A stretch of DNA of 64,000 bases from Plantago ovata (GCA_028274465.1 CM051457.1:64852899-64916898), one strand, 5' to 3'. Shown: positions 20,896 to 33,945, numbered from the stretch's first letter. The notes: generated by a model from the sequence alone, not told the origin. Numbers and translations: made by a program.

Positions 20896-23800
20896 CTAGA
20901 GCCAGTCACCTTTATGCCTAATGCCCAGATTAGCATAATGTCTTAAGTGGACTTCCACTGATAAGACCTTGGTGAAAGGATCTGCCACGTTGTCCGTAGT
21001 AGAGATACGTTCTATACTAACTTCTCCTCTATCTATAATCTCACGTATAACGTGATATTTTCTAAGTACATGTTTGTTCTTGTTTGTAGATCTAGGCTCC
21101 CTAGCTTGAGCGACGGCGCCCGTATTGTCACAATAAATCGTTATTGGACTGGGAGCAGGAACAACCCTCAATTCCTTCAAGAACTCTGAAATCCAGACAG
21201 CTTCTTTCGATGCTTCTGATGCAGCAATGTACTCGGCCTCTATGGATGAGTCAGCAATCGTGGCTTGCTTAGAGCTCTTCCAACAGACAGCTCCTCCGTT
21301 CAATTTGAATACGTATCCTGTCTGTGACTTAAAGTCATCAGGATCTGATTCAAATCCAGCGTCGACATACCCAGACATCTTTAATTCTTGTTCTCCACCA
21401 AACACCAAGAACATCTCTTTAGTCCGTCTAAGGTCCTTGAGAATGTTCTTCACAGCAGTCCAGTGAGGTACTCCTAGATTCTGTTGGTGTCGACAAGTGA
21501 CACTAAGTGCATATGCAACATCGGGCCTTGTGCAATTCATTGCATACATTATAGACCCTACTGCTGAAGCATAGGGCACACGACTCATTGCATTTCTTTC
21601 TTCATCAGTTTTAGGACCATCCTTAACTGATAAGCAATCCCATGCCTAGCTGGGAGAAAGCCTCCCTTTGAGTCGTCCATCTTATAACGCTTCAGTATTT
21701 TGTCGATGTAGGTGGACTGTGTCATTCCCAACATCCTCTTGGATCTATCTCTAAAGATCTTGATCCCTAGGATGTAGTTCGCTTCACCCAAGTCCTTCAT
21801 CGAGAAGGTACTTGATAACCAAACTTTAGTCTCTTCTAGCATAGAGAAATTGTTTCCCATGATCAAAATGTTATCTACATAAATGATCATGAAAACAACT
21901 CCTTTGTCGCTGTGTCTCGCGTAGACACAGGGATCTTCCTTGCTTCTGATGAAGTCAAACGATTTGACAGCTTCATCAAAGCGGATATTCCAGCTCCTCG
22001 ACGCTTTCTTTAGCCCATAGATGGATCTTTGTAATTTGCATACAGCAGTTGGCCTGGTTTTACTAATAAAACCTTCCGGATGTACCATATAGACCTCTTC
22101 CTCAAGGTTGCCATTGAGGAAGGCTGTCTTTACATCCATCTGCCAGATTTCATAATCATAGTAGGCAGCTATCGCAAGTAGAATTCGAATGGACTTCAAT
22201 TTTTCTACCGGTGAAAAGGTTTCATCGTAATCGATGCCATACCTTTGCGTGTAGCCTTTCGCCACAAGCCTAGCTTTGTGCGTTTGTACCTTGCCATCGA
22301 CATCTGTCTTTCGCTTAAAGACCCATTTGCACCCAATTGGTCTAACCCCTTGGGGCAAGTCTACCAAGTTCCAAACTTGGTTCTGGTACATTGAATCCAT
22401 TTCTAATTCCATGGCCTCTTGCCATTTGTCTGAGTCAATATCAATTATTGCCTCTTTGTAGGTCTCGGGATCTTCCGGATCTGATAAACCGACATCAAGT
22501 TCGCTGATGTCTTCTATCATAAGGCTTTGCTTCTGAGGTCGTCTTAGGATCCTGTTCGACCTACGGAGCTCGACTTGTTCTGGTGCTTTTCTTTTCTGGC
22601 TTCGTGTAACACGAACATTATAAGTGGGTACTGATGCAGCTGGTCGTTGGGCGCGACCCTGTTCCCTTGCGGGAGGCTGCTCTTGTGCAACTTGGTTGAC
22701 AACGGGTTCTATTGGTGTGGTTTCAACTGTTGATCTAATCACAGGACTCCCACTGACTATGACATGCCTAGCAAGTGTCTTATCATCCCCCTTGTCTGCT
22801 TCGAAAGCTCCCACTGAACTTGAGTCCAAATGAGAAGATTTAGAGACCTCATGTTCGCGCGTGTCAAAGTCTTGAATTTCTTCAAGTTCTATCATATCAT
22901 CTAACCTCTCTTCTTCGAGGTATTCAGCTTCTAAAAACTTCACGTTTCTAAACACGATCACCTTGTCATCTTCAGCATGATAGAATTCATAGCCTCTCGT
23001 CTGACGAGGATAGCCTATGAAATATACTTTGACACCCTTGGCATCTAACTTATCAGTGAGCATCAGCTTGACTATCGCAGGACAGCCCCAAGGTCTAAGA
23101 TAGCCTAGTGAAGTCTTCTTTCCCTTCCATAACTCATAAGGAGTTTTCTCCACTGATTTAGATGGTACACGGTTCAGAATGTAGATTGCAGTTTGTAGTG
23201 CATATCCCCACAGATACTTTGGAAGAGTCGAGAGTCCAATCATTGATCTTACCATGTCTAACAGGGTTCGATTCCTCCTCTCAGACACACCGTTTAACTG
23301 TGGTGTTCCAGGAGGAGTCCATTGCGATTGAATTCCATTTTCCTTCAAGTAATCGATAAATTTTTCACTAAGGTATTCACCTCCTTGATCTGATCGAAGA
23401 GTGACTATCCTTAGGTTCAATTCATTCTCGACCTCGTTCCTAAACTCCTTGAATTTCCCAAAGGTCTCGGATTTATTCTTCATAAGATAAATATATCCAT
23501 ACCTTGAGAAATCGTCAGTAAAGGTAACGAAGTAAGGATAACCCCCACGCGCATGGACTTTAAACGGTCCACATACATCGGTATGTATGAGTTCTAAGCA
23601 GCGAGTGGCACGAACACCTTGTCCAACAAAAGGTTTGTTCGTCATCTTATCCTTAACACAAGATTCGCATGTACCATATGATTCAAAATCAAATGGTTCT
23701 AAGTAGTCCAACTTCCTTAGTCTTTGAATCCATGTTTCATTGATATGGCCTAGCCGACAATGCCATAGATAAGATGGATTATTGTTCTTACTTGAAGACG

Positions 23801-24002
23801 GTTGTTTGTTGTGTATTTGAAATAAAGGTAGACTACTTTGCAAAATATATAAACCATTCACCAAGCGAGCCTTTCCATAATACTGATCATTTAATGAAAA
23901 ATAACAAGTATTATTCGCAAATCGAAAGAAAAACCCATATTGTCTAACAATGGAATGGAAATAATATTTCTGACAATGGATGGAACAAATAAACATTATC
24001 AA
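20896..24002 (-). pseudogene. copia pol: integrase, reverse transcriptase, RNase H
   Basis: ORF 24002-21585 then 21588-20896. Order: GAG-pre-integrase with 'HCRLGH' and a CESC pair; integrase core with [15 protein letters not shown] and [10 protein letters not shown] (the D, D and E residues all kept); reverse transcriptase with '[13 protein letters not shown]'; RNase H with 'DSSIEAEYIAASEA' and 'ADPFTK'. The RT active site reads YVDNIL where copia elements have YVDD, so the second catalytic aspartate is gone. A 1-nt deletion near 21630 shifts the frame between RT and RNase H. Another frame change near 23950-24000 separates it from gag-protease; since copia elements normally have one ORF, this is a lesion. 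Stops at 20896 next to the PPT. Confidence 0.9.
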
Positions 24003-25101
24003 GTTCTAAACATTGTCCCGATGGTAAATCTATCTTGCTGCGTCCAACGCTTTTGGCTTCAACTGGATTGCCGTTCCCAACATGCAAGTCGATTTCACCT
24101 CGCTTGACTAGCCTGTGATCAATTAGCTCCTGCACATTATTACAAATGTGTGAGCCACAGGCTGTATCTAATACCCAACCATTGGAGTCAAAAGTAGTCA
24201 TGTTCATTTCAATAACAAACATACCTGAGCCAGAAGCTGATGACTTCTTGGCTTGATCTGCCCTAAGGTTTGGGCAATCTTTCTTCCAATGTCCTTTCTG
24301 CTTACAGAAAAGACATTCATCTATGCGTACCGTTCCGCTTCTCTTGAACTTCCTTTTCTGGTTCGGGCGCTTAGGCTTATAACTCCAAGTGTTAGCCTTG
24401 GCTCCCGACTTTCCCTTACCCTTAGCACCTTTGCTTTTCGGGTTTGAGTTAGACGGTTGCCCAACAAGCATGATCGACTTTTCCTTCTTAGGAAGAGTTT
24501 GGTCATATGTCTTCAGCAGATTATGAAGTTCATGCAGTGTTACGTCCTTCGCATTCATCGTGTAGTTAATGATGAACTGCGAATACGAACTCGCAAATGA
24601 TTGAAGGACAAAGATCACCATGATCTTGTTCTCTAGCTTAACGCCGGCATCGGCAAGCTTTTCAAAGAGACCAATCATTTTGAGAACATGCTCAAACATG
24701 TTCCCTCCTTCACTGAGCTTGCATCTGTGTATGTCTTTGATCAAATCAAATTCAACACTTCTAGCTGTCGTCTTAAAGAGCGACTCAAGATGTTTTAACA
24801 TCTCATACGGCAACATGCTTTCATGTTGCCTCTGCATCTCATTGCTCATTGCCGCCAGCATAATACACTGCGCGGATCTAGCATCCTCAAGATGCTTATC
24901 AGACCTTGCCTTGTTGGCTTGATTCCAATCAGCAACCTGATCGGCAGTCTGATTTTCGAGGCACACGGGAATGACCTCGTCCAAGACGTACTCAATCTTT
25001 TCGTACCTCAGCACCAAACGTATATTCCTGATCCAATCTCGGAAGTTTGGTCCGGTTAAAATTTGCTTCTCCAAGACAGCACGGAGCGAGATACTTGCGA
25101 T
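23944..25101 (-). pseudogene. copia gag and protease of element C
   Basis: Gag of the UBN2 type ('GPNFRDWIRNIRLVLRYEKIEYVLDE'-like opening, 'LESLFKTTARSVEFDLIKDI'), then a K/G-rich basic stretch and a zinc knuckle CLFCKQKGHWKKDC (near 24280-24325). Protease: 'WVLDTACGSHIC' (near 24150-24185). The normal start is lost: C' has ATG at the equivalent site (62094), while here the codon is ATC (25101-25099), so the open frame runs further upstream without a proper start. Otherwise open to 23944. Confidence 0.88.
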
Positions 25102-25671
25102 ATCTAATATCCTAAGGAGAAATAATATAGAACGAAAACAATAAATCAACTATTGAAATATTATTTCTAAATACACAGTCAACATAACTAAACAACAAGG
25201 TCCTTTAGCTGTTTAGCTCCCACTATTTTCACATACGCTTGCCCCCACAACAAACATACGGGTAATGTCCAACAAGTTACCTTAGTGGCCAAGATCCAAA
25301 TCCATATTATGCCATACTCCAACGGGGGCTGGTCGCATAGCATAATATGACCGGTAGGACTAGTAAGACTATCCAATTGCGTCACGCAACTCTTGGTTGT
25401 TAAATCTAATTTAACCCGATGCCCTACATATTGTACCTATCGAGGTCGCTAGATACAATATGCAGTAAGTCATAACCATAGGCTTACTCTAATCCGACGA
25501 TTACTGTGAGTCTGTAAGACGAGGTCGCCAATACAAGAAAACGCAATGAAAGTTCAGAATTAAAGCATCCTATGGAAAGCATCTCAGAAATACATACATA
25601 TATATATTTCTGTACTTATATTGGTTGGGGCTTGTAGCTTGAGGTTTGTTATCAGTCATCTACAAATAAAT

Positions 25672-25824
25672 AAGGGCGCCACCTACCCATCATGCATGAA
25701 CGGTCTACACGTAATGGATGCCGCCTATCCATTCTAGTTCTAAACGCGGTCAAGCACATAATGGGTGCCGCCTACCCATACATAAATATGCGGTCCGACA
25801 TATAAGAGGGCGCCGCCTACCCTC
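25672..25824 (-). repeat. array of four hairpins with AGGCGGC loop in element C leader
   Basis: On the minus strand: GAGGGT-AGGCGGC-GCCCTC (25824-25806), ATGGGT-AGGCGGC-ACCCAT (25779-25761), ATGGAT-AGGCGGC-ATCCAT (25732-25714) and ATGGGT-AGGTGGC-GCCCTT (25690-25672). Stems differ in compensatory fashion; loops are nearly invariant. A GACCGC-like word precedes each by about 15-20 nt. Period about 45-50 bp. The same array is in C' (61378-61532). Confidence 0.8.
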
Positions 25825-26297
25825 GCATGCATAGCGGTCGAACGAAATGTAAACTACATGGTATTTAAACATGCATTGTCAAACAATAGCATATAGAGCA
25901 TATGAAACAAGTAGTAACCTATATGGATGACAAAAGACTTCATAATTTCATTATGAAAATTATAATCCCATATTTATAATCTCTATGAAATAATTGAAAA
26001 TTTGGACTAGATTGAATAATCGAAAATTCTATTGGCCAAGTAGCAATTTTCGAAAAACCCGAAGGACTTAATTGTAATTTTAAAAACCTTGGAGGTGTTA
26101 AATCTAAAATTCAAAAGTAGAAGGACTAATTTGCAATAAACAATAAATTGATAAATTACAAATAAACCCTTTAACTTTATACTAATTAAATTTAACACCT
26201 CTAGTTTAAAAACAATTATAATTAAATCATATTTATATTCCAAATATAAAATTCAATCCTCAAAACTTTCAAAAAATTCGATTTTGGGTCCATCCCG

Positions 26298-26412
<115 letters not shown>

Positions 26413-26417
26413 AAAAC

Positions 26418-26668
26418 GTGGGACGGGCCCCGGTGCCCGCGGCACGCGGGTACCGGTGCCGCGGTCCCGGGCGACCGGCGCCCGCGGCACGCGGTCACCG
26501 GCGCCTCGGGTGCGAGCGCCCGGCGCCTGGCGCCCGTGTGCCGCGGGCACGGCACCTGCGGCTGTGGGCGCTGGGCGCCTGCGTCCCGGGCGCCTGCTGT
26601 CGTAGGCCCCGGGCGCCTGTGGCACGCAGGCGCCGGCCGCCTCCTGCGTTGCGTAGGCGGCCCGGTCC
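26418..26668. repeat. GC-rich block of degenerate GGCGCC-type repeats
   Basis: About 250 bp, strikingly GC-rich, built from units such as GGGCGCCTG and GCGGCACGC. AT-rich on both sides. C' has a diverged counterpart at 60655-60865. No protein assigned, although all frames stay open for long because of the composition. Confidence 0.85.
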
Positions 26669-26830
26669 GGAAAATATATATGTTAAATTTTTTTTTTTTT
26701 TTTGAAAAATATAAATTCTAAATTTATATAAAAAACAAAACTTTTAAAAATCGAATTTATCATAGAATCAATTGCATCCACATATCTACGAAATCATACA
26801 ATATATATACGTATATACGTAATCAATTAA

Positions 26831-26846
26831 CCTCGCTCTGATACCA
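26831..26846 (-). promoter_or_regulatory. primer binding site (tRNA-Met) of element C
   Basis: Minus strand TGGTATCAGAGCGAGG, matching the 3' end complement of initiator tRNA-Met, one base inside the 5' LTR. Confidence 0.93.
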
Positions 26847-26847
26847 C

Positions 26848-28930
26848 TGTAAGAAAATACGGTCAGAGTTACCCCTAGGGTACGCAGCAGAATTTCAAAA
26901 AATTTCTTAACATACAGGTTAATTGATTATGCATATGTCGTATATATATAAACACGTCAATTAGAAGACTAACCTTACTTCCAAAGCAGCTTCCAAGTCT
27001 TCGTAATATTCCGGTGTATCTTCTCCTTCGTCGAAGTCGAAGATATCTACAATACTCCTTATATCTGCAATAAGAGTTAATTTCCAGCTCCTAGAACCTC
27101 AACCTTGGTATCCACGGATGAACAGCATATCGGAAGAATGCTAGGATATTCTTTGTGTGACCAAGAAGACGGGGCGGCAATTCCTCTGGCAGAGGTGGCG
27201 CGCGCGTGGGTGGCTAAGGGAGGAGGGAAGAGCTTTTATTTTCTCTAAGAAAACTGGGTAGAATAACTGTGAAAGTCTATGTCTGAAACTGTGTGTCAAA
27301 AGCTCTCTAATAGTCCACTACATATAGTAGTCTATAGAAGCCTAAAGCATAAGCAATTAGACTTCGTAAAGGAATAAGAATCTAATTCTTATCGCACAAG
27401 GAAACCAATATCAAGTCTAGATTCATTCCCAATCAAATTAAAACTCAATCAGGAAAATCTAACTTATCCCTTGGATTTCTAATAGAGGAAGGAGTCGAAC
27501 TCCTTCCCCTTATCAACCATGCGCGCGCGCGCCTTGTCCTACGGGAGGTGGGTCCCAATTTTGGGACCCACTTATATTTCTAAGGCAATTCAAACTCCAA
27601 GTAGATTTTGCCCGAATGCATATGTTAATTCTAAATTAACATACCCTTTCAAATCAAACCTCCATTATATTTCCTAAATATAATCTTTAATTGTATTTAC
27701 ATAAAATACAATTAATTAGCCAATTCAATTAATAATTCTAAATCATTAATTGAGCCACCAAATATTATAATTAATTCCAAATCAATTATAATCCATCAAT
27801 CACAATTAATTCCAAATTAATTGCGATTCCATCTTCAAGGATATCCTGATAGACTGAATCACCACATAGTGTGACCCATAGGGTCTCACCGTATTAAGCA
27901 AGTCCTAGACTAGGCAACATGGAATTCCTAGACGGTTCCATTTGCAATATTAATACGTGAGGACGTTTGAGAGGTTTCTCAAAGCTAACCCTTTCGTTGC
28001 GAAGCCTGTCGCGCTCAACGCGGCGATGGTAACGTCCCTTTATCTGACTTGCTCGAATGTATCTAGGATCGATGAAGTGTCTATCCCAATAATACATCCA
28101 CGGGCGTCTCAGGGAGTTGCATGGTTAAGATATACTTATGACCATCATAATATATCATTTGCACTGGCCAGTGACTTTACCAACACAACTATGCAGACTA
28201 TGAGCAGTGCTCTCCTGTGCTACACTTGAGAGATGAATCCTTCACAGAATCACTTATCACCCCCATTTGTATTTAGCCATAATCCTGGATCGTGTCTTAG
28301 GTCAGCTGCTTATTCAGAGCTGACATCGACGGGTCCACCAAGGATATGGGGCAACAAATGTGATGATAAAGTCCTGCAAAGTACAAAGGACGAATGGCAT
28401 CACTTCGACAACTCACCGGTTCCCATAGACACTTCGGTGTAGAGTATACATCGATGGGAGTGTCCGGTGGGTACTTCCATTGTTCGATAAAGCTTCTTCG
28501 AACAACTATGCACAGTTCTGGGAACGTTTCTCGATTGTCCAACAATCCGTTCCGTGGCCGTGGGATCGGCTCACACTTGCTCCAACAAGTATAACCTCCA
28601 CGCATACTAGTCTTGTCTGGTTCATTCAGACCCCCACATTCGAGATGAACCTCGACTAGGGAGAGTTTGGGATAGATGATAACTCACATAGCTCCCACTA
28701 TCTATGTGATCGGTCATCTATCCGAGGGGACATGTTTAATATCAATACAGACAGTAATAAAGATATGACATGCTGCAGCCTGGTGTAATATAAATATGAA
28801 AGCGATACTCAATAGTAAAATGCAACAAACATATATTATATTACGTTGACCTGTGTAATAGTATATATATGCCCTCTATAAGGTCACCATGCCTTTAGTA
28901 ACGACTGTCTCTAGGACATATACACTATCA
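26848..28930 (-). repeat. element C 5' LTR
   Basis: 2083 bp, same ends as the 3' LTR. Only scattered differences from 18795-20881 by eye (small indels near 27066 and single changes), so the insertion is young compared with the S element it interrupts. Confidence 0.93.
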
Positions 28931-28935
28931 GCATA

Positions 28936-29839
28936 CTGATTTCTTAATCGGCAATGGGTGTCTTAGCTGAATCCTGAAGTGTTCAAGGATGTAGAATATT
29001 TTCAATCCATACATCACTGGAAAGGTAGGTAAGACTGTGTTGTCTTCAACCTTTACCTTGAACTTTGTAACACAATCAACAAGTTTGTTGAAAATGTACT
29101 TAGCCCAGTTGAGCTCAGTTTTATTCTCATGGATATGCATCAACAATGGCCACCTTCTAAAGCCAACTTGGTCAATTCCTCCAACTTGTGAGTCTAAGAC
29201 TTTGATTAGTAGCAGAGCTACCAGACCAAGTTAATGGCAGAGATGCTTCCTCTTTACGTTCTTTGTCCAAGTCACGGGAGAAATCTCGCCTTTCTTCATT
29301 CTTTCGTTTCTGACATCACTGTAGAAGGCTTCAATTTCTTCATCAGTGGCAGTGATGTCATCTTCAGTTCCAGTAGTTGGAATCTAAAAGATGTTTGCTA
29401 AATCAATCCATTTCAGGATGATTTGCACACCTTGAACTGATGTAGAAATCACTTTTTCAGTGACTCCTTGTCCGTCGGTAAGGGTTTGGATTTCTGCAAT
29501 ATTGTAGAATTCCATTGTCTCCAACATACTCACTTTCTTAGTGCGAGCAGTAATGAAGAAAAGAAGGCCTTGTTGATTAATCAAGTTCAACGCCTCTTCG
29601 TTTTCTTCGTCCAAATCTTGTTCATAGAAGTATCGGATATACTTCTCTTTGGAAAATCCGCCCCACTGCATCATCTGCTCACACTTTGCAGTGTCGAGAT
29701 ATGCAGGCGGCATGGGTCTTTCGGTTATTCAGTCGTTTCAACACAATTTTCACTGTGTTTGTTTCCGAATAGTGCTTTTTCCAGCACTATCTGCCTTTGA
29801 TGACTTAGAGGTCTTAGAGGTTTGTCTCTTGGGAGCCAT
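28936..29839 (-). pseudogene. S-element ORF3, N-terminal portion (left arm)
   Basis: ATG at 29839-29837 begins a K/S/T-rich start (MAPKRQTSKTSK). A frame break near 29730 leads into 'MPPAYLDTAKCEQMMQWGGF', continuing to 'VMYGLKIF' and 'IKKSVC', where element C is inserted; the protein resumes at 18789. The globular part has the layout 'TEKVISTSVQGVQIILKWIDLANIF' then 'VTWTK..KRKHLCH', vaguely like the domain of 303-1550. Preceded by a conserved TATA box (29989-29996). Confidence 0.65.
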
Positions 29840-29988
29840 CTCTTATATAGTAGGAGGGTTTTAAGAAATGTACGAAAAAGAGAGTTTTTCTTTTTGACCG
29901 GAGGTACAGTGAATTGAGAGCACAGGCTAGAGAATTTGCAGAGAAAGGAAATGTGAGTTACAGAATTTTGTCTTTCTCTAACTCTTCA

Positions 29989-29996
29989 TTTATATA
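29989..29996 (-). promoter_or_regulatory. candidate TATA box for ORF3, left arm
   Basis: Minus strand ACACTATATAAA about 150 bp upstream of the ORF3 ATG. Also present in the right arm at 55937-55944. Suggests a separate ORF3 transcript (inference). Confidence 0.45.
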
Positions 29997-30369
29997 GTGT
30001 CTCTGTTGTGTGAGAAGCTCAATGGTTTGAGTTCTCAGCAAGGGTAAAACAGAGATTCATCTGTGTTAGTGGAGCCTTTGCATTAAATGCGTAGTGGACC
30101 ACTAACAAAAACAGTCAGAGCATACTTTGTCTTTGTAATATCAACCGTTGGATCAAAAACTGCTTTAAAATCAATGGCCACGATTGTATTTCATGTCATG
30201 ATTAACAACGAGTTTATCTGTGCCATGATTAACGTCACAAATTGATTTTACCTTGATTCACGGGATTTGATCTCTTTCACTCCAACGCTAATTGCTTGCT
30301 CAAGTAGATAAGAATCTTTTCAGCGATTTTATTTAATTTGACTTTGGCACCTACCTTTTCAGGTAACAA

Positions 30370-30815
30370 GCCTTGTATTTGCTGAAAATTCCCCCTTAAT
30401 CAAATATCTCATATTTCTTTTAAAAGACATTTTTGGGTTCCCATCTCAGCAAATCCTTTTTATATTGAGATATCATTAGGTAAGATTTGAGAAGTATTCT
30501 TGCTCTTTGCTGAGTTCCCGTCTCAAATTTTTCTTTTGATACTTGAATATCTGTTTCAGTATCTTTGATTGTCTGAATGCCAGTTTCAGCAATCTTTAAA
30601 GTTTTTCTTTACTGAGTACCCATGTCAGCAAGTGATCAAGTTTCCTAACAAATACTCGGTTCGAAGAAAATACTTGCTGAATGCCTGTTTCAGCAATCAT
30701 GTAGTGTACTATCATTTCTTTCTAGAAGAAATCAGTGGAAGGACTTTATCAAGAGTACATGTAAGCCTACTTTGGCTTGCTGAATGCTTGTTTCAGCAAT
30801 CTACCAAATGTATCC
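30370..30815 (-). repeat. hairpin array between pol and ORF3, left arm
   Basis: About seven hairpins on the minus strand of type TTGCTGAA-ACAGGCA-TTCAGCAA. The clearest are near 30670-30697 and 30776-30803 (8-bp stems), 30573-30595 and 30509-30527 (TGAG-ACGGGAA-CTCA). A PPT-like AAGGGGGAA lies near 30388-30398. Counterpart in the right arm at 36855-37230. Confidence 0.75.
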
Positions 30816-30819
30816 CTTA

Positions 30820-33800
30820 CTATTGAGGTAGTTCAATCAATCCAAGGTTATACCTTAGCATTGCGAACCTATTATTTGGTAGGGGCTTGGTAAAGATGTC
30901 AGCAATTTGATCATCAGTACCTACTTTCACAACCTCAATGTCTCCTTTTTCCACATGATCTCTAATGAAATGATGTCTAATATCAATGTGCTTTGTCCTT
31001 GAGTGGAACTTAGGATTTTGCGTGATAGCAATAGCACTTGTATTATCACAAAAGATTGGTGTTTTCTTTGCAGAAATACCATAATCTCTTAATTGTTGCT
31101 GAATCCATAGGATTTGAGCTGTGCAACAACCAACCACAATGTATTCAGATTCAGTAGATGAATTGGCAACACAGGTTTGCTTCTTGCTGAACCATGATAT
31201 TAATCTAGTAGCTAGAAACAGACAAGTTCCAGAAGTACTTTTTCTATCAAGAGTTGATCCTCCATGATCAGCATCAGAATAACCAACCAATTCCAATCCA
31301 GAATCATTAGGATAACATAATCCAACATTGATTGTACCTTTGACATATTTCAATATTTTAAGTGCCTTTTTGTAGTGTGATTCTCTTGGATAAGATTGGA
31401 ATCTTGCACACACACAAACAACATACTGAATGTCAGGTCTACTTTCTGTTAAATACAACAAAGAACAAATGAGCTTCCTATACTTGTGTTCATCAACACT
31501 CTTATCTTATTTAGTATAGCCCAATTTGTTACTAACACTCATAGGGATCTTTTCAGGTTTTTCTTCCTCTTTGATCCTGAACTTTATGAGCATTTCATTT
31601 GCATACTTTGCTTGATTTATGAATATTCCATCTTTGAGTTGCTTGACTTGCAATCCTAGGAAATAATTCAATTTACCCATCATACTCATTTCAAACTTGT
31701 TTGTCATGACTTTGGCAAAATCATCACAAAGTTGCTTGTCCTTAGATCCAAATATTATGTCATCCACATAAATCAGGACTAATTTTACCATCATGGTTCA
31801 TGGTAAATAAGGTTTTGTCAACTTCACCTTTCTTGAAGCCAGCAAAAACTTAGCTAAGGTATCATACCAATCTCTTGGTGCTTGCTTTAGACCATATACA
31901 GCTTTTGAAGCTTGTATACCATCTTGGTTTCTGTGGGAAGTTCAAAGCCAGGGGGTTGTTCCAAGTAGACTTCTTCAACAAGTTCACCATTTAGGAATGC
32001 ACTTTTAACATCCATTTGATAAACAATGAAGTCATTGTGAGCAGCAAAGGCCAAGAAAAGCCTAATTGCATCCAATCTTGCAACTGGAGCATAAGAATCA
32101 TCATAGTCCAATCCTTCATTCTGACAGTAATCTTGAGCAACTAAACGAGCTTTGTTCCTTGTTACTTCTCCATACTCACTCTTGTTTCTGAACACCCACT
32201 TTGTACCAATTGCTTTCTTTCCTTCATCAAGGGGTACAAGTTCCAGACTTTGTTCCTTTCAAATTGATCCAGTTCTTCTTGCATTGCCTTGATCCATTCA
32301 GAATACTTTAAAGCTTCTTCTATTGTCTTGGGTTCAATTTCTGCAACAAAGCAAGAGAACAAAGTTTCTACTTCTATGACGTTTGCTTCTTCAGCAAGTT
32401 CTGGATTAGTAGACACTTTGGATCTAGTCACTTGGCGTTTGTCAATATCACCAATCATATCCGTAGAGGGATGATCTCTAATCCATTTATTAACATGTTT
32501 TTTGCTCTTTGGATCTGGATAAGTTTGCTCTTCAGTATGTACTTGCTCAGTACTACTGGTATCATGTTGTGTCTCTGCTGAGATTGGTTCATCAGTACTA
32601 CCGGTATCTTGTTGTGTCTCTACTGAGATTGGTTCATCAGCAACTGCTTGTTCAACATTGCTGGTTTGAGGTAACTCGTCAGCTGGCACAGGAAGTTACA
32701 TAGTTTCAACAACATCCAGAGAACTGCGTCTTTTGCTGGAAATTCTTTGTCATGAACTATATTTATCTTGTCATGACTCGGGGGAGGAGAGTCATTGTCA
32801 GAATCATCATTTAGTTCAATTGATTTGACTTTCCTAGCATCAGATTCAGTTCTTTGCTCATGTATGAGTAACTTCTTCATACAATCTGATAATTCTTCTT
32901 CAGCAGGAACTCCTTGTGATTTTTCATAGAATACAACATGCAATGATTCTTCAATCTTTTGTGCCTTTTTGTTGTAAACTCTATAAGCTTTGCTATGCAA
33001 GGAGTAACAAAGAAATATCGCTTCGTCTGCCTTTTGTTGAAATGTTCTCAAGTATTCTCTACCATTGTTAAGAACAAAGCATTTGCAACCAAATACTCTT
33101 AGATGGGTGATGTTAGGAGGTCTTCCAACAAATAACTCATAGGGAGTTTTGTTGTATTCCTTAGTTATCAAACATCTATTTTGAGTATAGAAGGCGGTAT
33201 TAATCACTTCAACCCAATAAGCTTTACTTATTTAAGTGTCAGCAAGCATTGTTCTAGCTGCTTCCTTAAGGGTACGATTCTTCCTTTCATCAACACCATT
33301 TTGTTGAGGTGTCCTTACTGAGGATAACTGATGTTGTATGTTTTTGAAGTGCAATACGCAGTTATGTACTGGTTTACAAACTCAGTACCATGGTATGTTC
33401 TTATGACTTTTACCTTGTCATTTTTCATGACTTCAAGCTTATTCAACGAGTTAGGTATTTCAGTCCTTGTTTCAGACTTGTGCTTGATAATACTACCCAA
33501 GTGAATCTTGAATAGTCATCTACCACCACTAGACCATACTTCTTACCAGCATAGCTTGTTGAAGAAGATTCAAACAAGTCCATGTGTAAGAGTTGTAAAG
33601 GTTTTGTAGTTGACGGTACTGCCTTGTTCTTAAAAGAAGATTTGGTTTGCTTTCCTTGCTGACATGCAACCAGACCATACTTGAATAGCCATCTACCACC
33701 ACCAGACCATACTTGATTTTGTTCATCTCTTTGAAGTATCTTTGATGACTTTGCTTATACTCGTGAAAGAGTTGACTTTGCTTGGTTTTGAAACCAAGTC

Positions 33801-33945
33801 CACTTTTCGGAGAATGCTGAGCTTTTTGTGTCAGCAACCTTACTAGATTCAGGTTTGTCAGGTTGCTCAGCATTCTCCGAAAAGTGGACTTGGTTTCAAA
33901 ACCAAGCAAAGTCAACTCTTTCAAGAGTATAAGCAAAGTCGGCAA
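30820..33945 (-). pseudogene. S-family copia pol, left arm
   Basis: Minus-strand remnants in order: gag tail fused to GAG-pre-integrase (33945-33529), integrase core ('HGTEFVNQYI', near 33390), C-terminal integrase region ('PNITHLRVFGCKCF', 33100), acidic linker (32700), reverse transcriptase ('[13 protein letters not shown]' near 32010; '[12 protein letters not shown]' near 31760, catalytic YVDD kept) and RNase H ('NSSTESEYIVVGCC', 31150; 'ADIFTKPL', 30890). At least five frameshifts or stops. It shares an internal gag-integrase deletion and the 5' breakpoint with the right arm. Confidence 0.85.

Noticed and set aside
33780-33910. Long hairpin at the centre of the S inverted repeat considered as a microRNA precursor
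   Set aside because: The pairing extends for kilobases on both sides, so it is the centre of a large inverted duplication, not a compact precursor. It could still feed siRNA production.
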